DNA of 64,000 bases. Source: Artocarpus heterophyllus (lineage: Eukaryota; Streptophyta; Magnoliopsida; Rosales; Moraceae). The stretch is taken from the NCBI GenBank assembly GCA_025403435.1, contig CM046344.1:18457652-18521651 (forward strand), given 5' to 3'. Positions 62,337 to 64,000 of the stretch are shown here, one piece after another. The translations under genes were made by a program, and so were the position numbers. The notes under the pieces are model-generated. The model made no database searches and was not told the DNA's origin. It saw only the letters and a list, made by a program, of their open reading frames with translations. Every line of letters begins with the position of its first letter. Position 1 is the stretch's first letter.

Positions 62337-62461
62337 CATTCAACAAATATGAACGTAAAGAGGACAAGATTTGGTGTATATAAATGAATAAATTCTTTAT
62401 TGATAAAAATGTCTCCAAAAACATATTACATTTTTACTCCTTAGGGCATACATGTCTAACA
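62337..62461 (-). repeat. First 125 bp of element A's 5' LTR, to the right of nested element C
   Basis: Reverse complement of the family LTR start: from CATTCAACAAATATG to TGTCTAACA. It is collinear with the A 3' LTR at about 43965-44087. Confidence 0.85.
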
Positions 62462-62854
62462 CCTCGGTGAGAGAAAATGAGGCACATAAGACTTTTTCAC
62501 AGTCACTAAGCCCCATAAATTTCAAAACTTGTTCTATACTAGTAAGCCAATCATCGGCTTCTAATGGATCCATAGATCCGTCAAATTCTGAGGCTTTCAT
62601 CCGTCAGAATCTTTCATAAAATTCGGTAGCAGATGCTACCGGAATAGCTGGAACAACTGGAGCAGCTGGTTCCACTTGCTGAGGTGGTAGTACTAGGGTG
62701 GCGAGTTCGCATGTGCCTGCGGTTTGAGATTCTGATTCGCTAGCTGCGCTCTTAACTCTTGTATTTCTAACCCTTGAGCTCAAAGTTTCTATTGTAACTC
62801 TGTAATCATGGCCATCAAATCCAGGTTCACAGGTTCTCCGAGTGAATCAGCCAT
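62462..62854 (-). pseudogene. Gypsy gag fragment (N-terminal part), cut by element A
   Basis: On the minus strand an ATG at 62854 opens 'MADSLGEPVNLDLMAMITEL', then stops interrupt a coiled-coil-like stretch ('EIQELRAQLANQ'). A second piece from 62600 reads 'MKASEFDGSMDPLEADDWL' and 'SIEQVLKFMGLSDCEKV', the typical gag start of plant Ty3/gypsy elements. It breaks off at 62462, where element A's LTR begins. Gag is the particle protein; this copy is dead. Confidence 0.75.
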
Positions 62855-62989
62855 CGATATCAATCATTATATACCTATCGTATATTTTCGTTACTAGGTC
62901 AGCATATACTATTAACTTAATAGTATCCAATCAATAATTGCATATATTTAAACAACATAAATACATGCAAACATGCACAATTACATGAA

Positions 62990-63135
62990 CTCAATATCTT
63001 ACTTCATACATTTCATTTCATTAGCATTCATACATTTCATTTTATGAACCTTCATACATTTCAGTTCATACATTTCATTTCAATAACCTTCATACATTTC
63101 ATTTCGTGAACATCTTCCATTTCCTTTTTACATCC
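62990..63135. repeat. Degenerate short tandem repeat ('catacatttcatttc')
   Basis: Units such as 'cattcatacatttcattt' and 'ccttcatacatttcattt' recur about every 25-30 bp between the two gag-like coding stretches. Confidence 0.65.
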
Positions 63136-63357
63136 TTCATAACATTACATGCATAACTAATATACATACATACTTTCCTTTCATACAAAACTATTCATAT
63201 CATTTCAGGGAGCAGTTATCACTTCTGGCTACATATACCCTATTGCTGGGAAAGATACCACTTGCCGGTCATACATATACAAAAGCATCAAGGCTCAAAA
63301 CTATGATGATCACACATCTATATACATTAGACTATTCAAAAGTCTTCATAATTTCTT

Positions 63358-64000
63358 TTAGTCTGACTCGAATCCTGACATGTCACTATGTTTGGAATCC
63401 TCCTCAGGATCCTCCTCTTTCTCTTCGTCCGAGTCAATAGATTCGTCATCGCTTGCAATAATGGGTTCATGAGACATGGGCTCTTCATCACTATCATCAT
63501 CATCATCACCATCATCATCATTGTCTATATCCATTAGGGGATCTTCCAAGGGTGCGACTACATTCTGCTCTGCATGTAGTACCGCCATAAGAAAGTCGTG
63601 GACGCTGAGGTAGTTCCCTGGATATTGTATTTGCTGCTGGACTGCATTAGGAAGATCTCTCCAAACTAGATCACAAATTCGCCGTGAAGGTAATTCGGGA
63701 GGAATCAATGGCATCATGGTTCGGCAAAACCTTAAGATATAGTGATCTACCGGCTCCCCTACATATCTTCCCTAAACCGGTTCTACACGTAAGTACAACC
63801 TGCGTCGCCAATCAGCCCATAGCATTGGAATCATTTGGATGTGCATGACATCTGCTGGAGGTAAAAGTGCGAATTCAACTTGAATCTGTTGTCTGAAGCC
63901 TTACCAATCCCCTGGTCGCTCATTAGGTCTAATCCTTAGCCACCATGCCAAGGCTTCCCTCAACAACAGTCTTGAGGCCAATAATACCTAGAGATGTGGT
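63358..64000 (-). pseudogene. Second gag-like frame with a long acidic tail, running off the window
   Basis: Read on minus from the window edge, one frame gives 'LLLREALAWWLRIRPNERPG', a stop, 'FRQQIQVEFALLPPADVMHI', another stop near 63774, then 'GEPVDHYILRFCRTMMPLIP' leading into the open frame 63717-63358. 'EALAWWLR...PGDW..FRQQ' resembles a retrotransposon gag domain. The last part is an Asp/Glu-rich tail, partly encoded by a trinucleotide repeat at about 63490-63525. It lies upstream of the gypsy gag on the same strand, so the parent element may carry two gag-like frames, or two elements abut. I cannot name the family firmly. Confidence 0.5.

Larger units (their letters stand above)
42101..62461 (-). 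mobile_element. Copia element A (minus strand), split by a solo LTR and by nested element C
   Basis: 3' LTR 42101-44087, polypurine tract just after it (read on minus), RNase H, reverse transcriptase, integrase, protease and gag to about 50160, leader to 51845, then 5' LTR from 51846. The 5' LTR is broken at about 52280, and its first 120 bp reappear at 62337-62461, ending TGTCTAACA. This is explained if element C inserted into A's 5' LTR. A 2,101-bp solo LTR sits in gag (47428-49528). Protein similarity to C is about 90% by eye. Outer target duplications do not match (GAATG before, CCTCG after), so an edge has been rearranged. Confidence 0.8.

Overview
This window looks like AT-rich nuclear DNA of a flowering plant, most likely a eudicot. 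It has split genes with GT-AG introns, plant-type LTR retrotransposons primed by initiator-tRNA-Met-like sites, and a plant-specific bHLH gene. I cannot name the species. Protein-coding host sequence is confined to about 25.0-35.6 kb; almost everything else that can be named is transposon DNA of several ages, often nested.

Left part (1-24.9 kb). A minus-strand copia LTR fragment (1-633) is followed by a diverged purine-rich tandem repeat (641-1540), AT-rich spacer, a probable solo LTR (4427-4754) and a small MITE-like element (5386-5510). At 7.4-17.6 kb an old copia remnant (called E) has its LTR split by a complete but badly decayed copia element (called D, 8174-16130) with perfect TTAAT target duplications. 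From 17.6 to 24.9 kb I see no gene.

Gene island (24.9-35.6 kb). A plus-strand gene of ten coding exons (25782-30034, 724 residues predicted) encodes a LONESOME HIGHWAY/bHLH155-type transcription factor. Its 5' leader holds a 32-codon upstream ORF (25585-25683). Facing it tail to tail is a minus-strand gene of eleven exons (34293-30341) for an RCC1-repeat protein. All its splice sites look good, but it has one in-frame stop and one frameshift. Its promoter side carries three CACGTG boxes within 34 bp. Downstream lies an orphan last exon of a tropinone-reductase-like short-chain dehydrogenase (35431-35619).

Right part (35.8-64 kb). A truncated copia element of another family (F, 35801-38700) is followed by gypsy-LTR-like DNA with a minisatellite. 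Then come two members of the same copia family as D, arranged head to head. Element A (minus, from 42101) carries a 2,101-bp solo LTR inside its gag. Element C (plus, to 62336) appears to have inserted into A's own 5' LTR, whose last piece reappears at 62337-62461. The junction between them was later inverted and partly deleted. The A/C family has a GC-rich array in its leader, with a GGCCTGCCGA core repeated about every 22 bp and strong hairpin potential. Most nonsense codons in A and C look like C-to-T or G-to-A changes, often CAG to TAG, as expected of long-methylated copies. The window ends in a decayed minus-strand gypsy gag region (62462-64000).

The host genes show no obvious joint pathway. 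The bHLH family acts in vascular cell division and root development, and RCC1-repeat proteins are beta-propellers used in signalling or chromatin binding.
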